From Flavobacterium hankyongi (GTDB lineage: Bacteria; Bacteroidota; Bacteroidia; Flavobacteriales; Flavobacteriaceae): a stretch of 64,000 nucleotides of DNA. Position 1 is the stretch's first letter. Every line of letters begins with the position of its first letter. The notes under the pieces were generated by a model. That model was not told the DNA's origin. It was given only the letters and a program-made list of their open reading frames with translations, and searched no databases. Made by a program: the position numbers and the translations under genes. Below, in pieces: positions 63,160 through 64,000 of the stretch. The DNA lies in assembly GCF_036840915.1 (NCBI RefSeq), contig NZ_CP085725.1, forward strand, positions 62,001 to 126,000, written 5' to 3'.

Positions 63160-64000
63160 CTACTGTTTCAATTTTTTAATGACCTTCTCATAAATTTCTC
63201 TGTAAGTTCCGTCCTTCTTTAACCAGTTGTTGGTGTCGTTTGGTATCCAGTCAGCATTAGCAAATTCTTTCTTTGCTTCTTTTTTTACGTCAAGTATGTT
63301 TTGAACTGAACCTATTTCTTTAAGTATAAAGTCGTCAAAAGTTGGGTCAAGATTTAATGTATATTTCTCTGTTGAGTTAATGTTAGGTTGTCCTTTTACT
63401 TCTTTGAGTTTCTCTGTCAAATCTTCAACAGTCGCAATTTTTGTTAGGTTGTCTTTGAAAAAGTAAATACCTGCTAAGGCTACTAGAACATCATTGATAT
63501 AGTTGTTCTGAAGAATTTCGTAACTGTTTATTTTTTCTGTCTTGATACGATTTACTCGTTCCGCTATTCTGTAAGCCAACATTAGCTTATAAAATTGGTC
63601 GTCTTCGTTTGTCGTCATACTGAAAATTTGGTCATAGTATATTTCAGAGAAAACAAGTTTGTGTCTACCAGCCGTTGAGATTGGAACTTGTAAATAGAAA
63701 GATAGATATGCTACACCTAAGTCTGTGTTGTGTATTTTCAAATGCATTGGACTATTGCCAAATGGATTGCGGTATTTCTTTTTTGAAAGTGTCGCCCATT
63801 CTCCGTCCTTTTTGTCGTAGAAGATACCAACTGCATCAAGATTGGCGAATATTTTATTTTGTATTCTGTCGCCTGAATGCAAGTCCCTTGCACTAATTGC
63901 ATTTTGACTGTTGCTTGCAACAGCGATGTCCATTGAAATTTTTGAGGTCTGTGTCTTGTCTTTGATTTTCGTAAGTCGCATTAATATTTGGACTTCATCG
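63160..64000 (-). CDS. AIPR (abortive infection phage resistance) protein, C-terminal part (cut by window edge)
   Basis: The frame is open through base 64000 (DEVQILMRLTKIKD), so the ATG at 63981 is internal. About 280 residues visible. The stretch VASNSQNAISARDLHSGDRIQNKIFANLDAVGIFYDKKDGEW matches AIPR proteins (SNSQN...DL.S.D..Q pattern), whose members abort phage infection. It belongs to the cassette right of site 13. Function is inferred from the family. Confidence 0.75.
   Translation of the reverse strand, partial: DEVQILMRLTKIKDKTQTSKISMDIAVASNSQNAISARDLHSGDRIQNKIFANLDAVGIFYDKKDGEWATLSKKKYRNPFGNSPMHLKIHNTDLGVAYLSFYLQVPISTAGRHKLVFSEIYYDQIFSMTTNEDDQFYKLMLAYRIAERVNRIKTEKINSYEILQNNYINDVLVALAGIYFFKDNLTKIATVEDLTEKLKEVKGQPNINSTEKYTLNLDPTFDDFILKEIGSVQNILDVKKEAKKEFANADWIPNDTNNWLKKDGTYREIYEKVIKKLKQ

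Overview
The window is AT-rich chromosomal DNA from a member of the Bacteroidota, most likely Flavobacterium or a close relative. The evidence is the def-DUF5606-mazG gene order, an IcmF-type fused mutase, the TAnnTTTG promoter -7 boxes typical of this phylum, many secreted proteins ending their signal peptide in A/G-Q, and the remains of a type IX secretion (T9SS) sorting domain. No rRNA or tRNA gene was recognised.

From 1 to 32 kb it is mostly core chromosome. Plus-strand genes up to 15.6 kb include pyrF (3' end), a DoxX-like protein, a BtuF-like binding protein, an alpha/beta hydrolase, icmF, ruvX, mqo, def, DUF5606, mazG and an esterase. They are interrupted by two minus-strand DUF4197 genes and a decayed IS4-type element (8.3-9.4 kb). 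From 15.7 to 32.1 kb a long minus-strand block carries DUF349, aroE, a TonB-like protein, a TPR protein, a class III aminotransferase, an OstA/LptA-like protein, a ClC channel, a cation antiporter, purA, fur, a RelA/SpoT homologue and a TrmH-type methyltransferase.

From 32.2 to 41.5 kb lies a surface-polysaccharide locus: a FemAB/GNAT-like protein, a sugar aminotransferase, a Wzx-like flippase, four glycosyltransferases, an FdtA-like sugar ketoisomerase and a 2OG-Fe(II) oxygenase. A wrecked gene for a T9SS-exported surface protein sits inside it. Then follow rlmH, a DUF2975/XRE pair, a VOC protein, and a serine hydrolase with its MarR regulator.

From 45.7 kb to the right edge the architecture changes completely. 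Thirteen imperfectly palindromic repeats of about 135 bp alternate with one- to three-gene units, nearly all read leftward. The right end of each repeat is the reverse complement of the left end of the NEXT repeat over about 15 bp, and this sequence is private to each gene unit. That is what is expected of integron gene cassettes, where both halves of the attC core sites belong to one circular cassette. I read the region as a long array of attC-like sites without a visible integrase (a CALIN, or the distal part of a chromosomal integron whose integrase would lie to the right of 64 kb). Cargo includes a ParE/ParD toxin-antitoxin pair, a Shedu-like (DUF4263) nuclease, a Sau3AI/MutH-type restriction-modification operon, an AIPR abortive-infection protein cut by the window edge, several lipoproteins and membrane proteins, and one cassette with no gene.

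Three 1,224-bp copies of one IS110-family element sit in three different attC-like sites at the same position. The element's 5' non-coding region can be folded like a bridge RNA: one loop carries AACCGC and CAACAG, which match the two halves of the attC-like target, and a second loop carries ACAGTTCT and TTTTAAGG, which match the element's own ends. The window therefore appears to hold a cassette array in a phylum where I know of few described integrons, together with an RNA-guided transposon that homes to its recombination sites.
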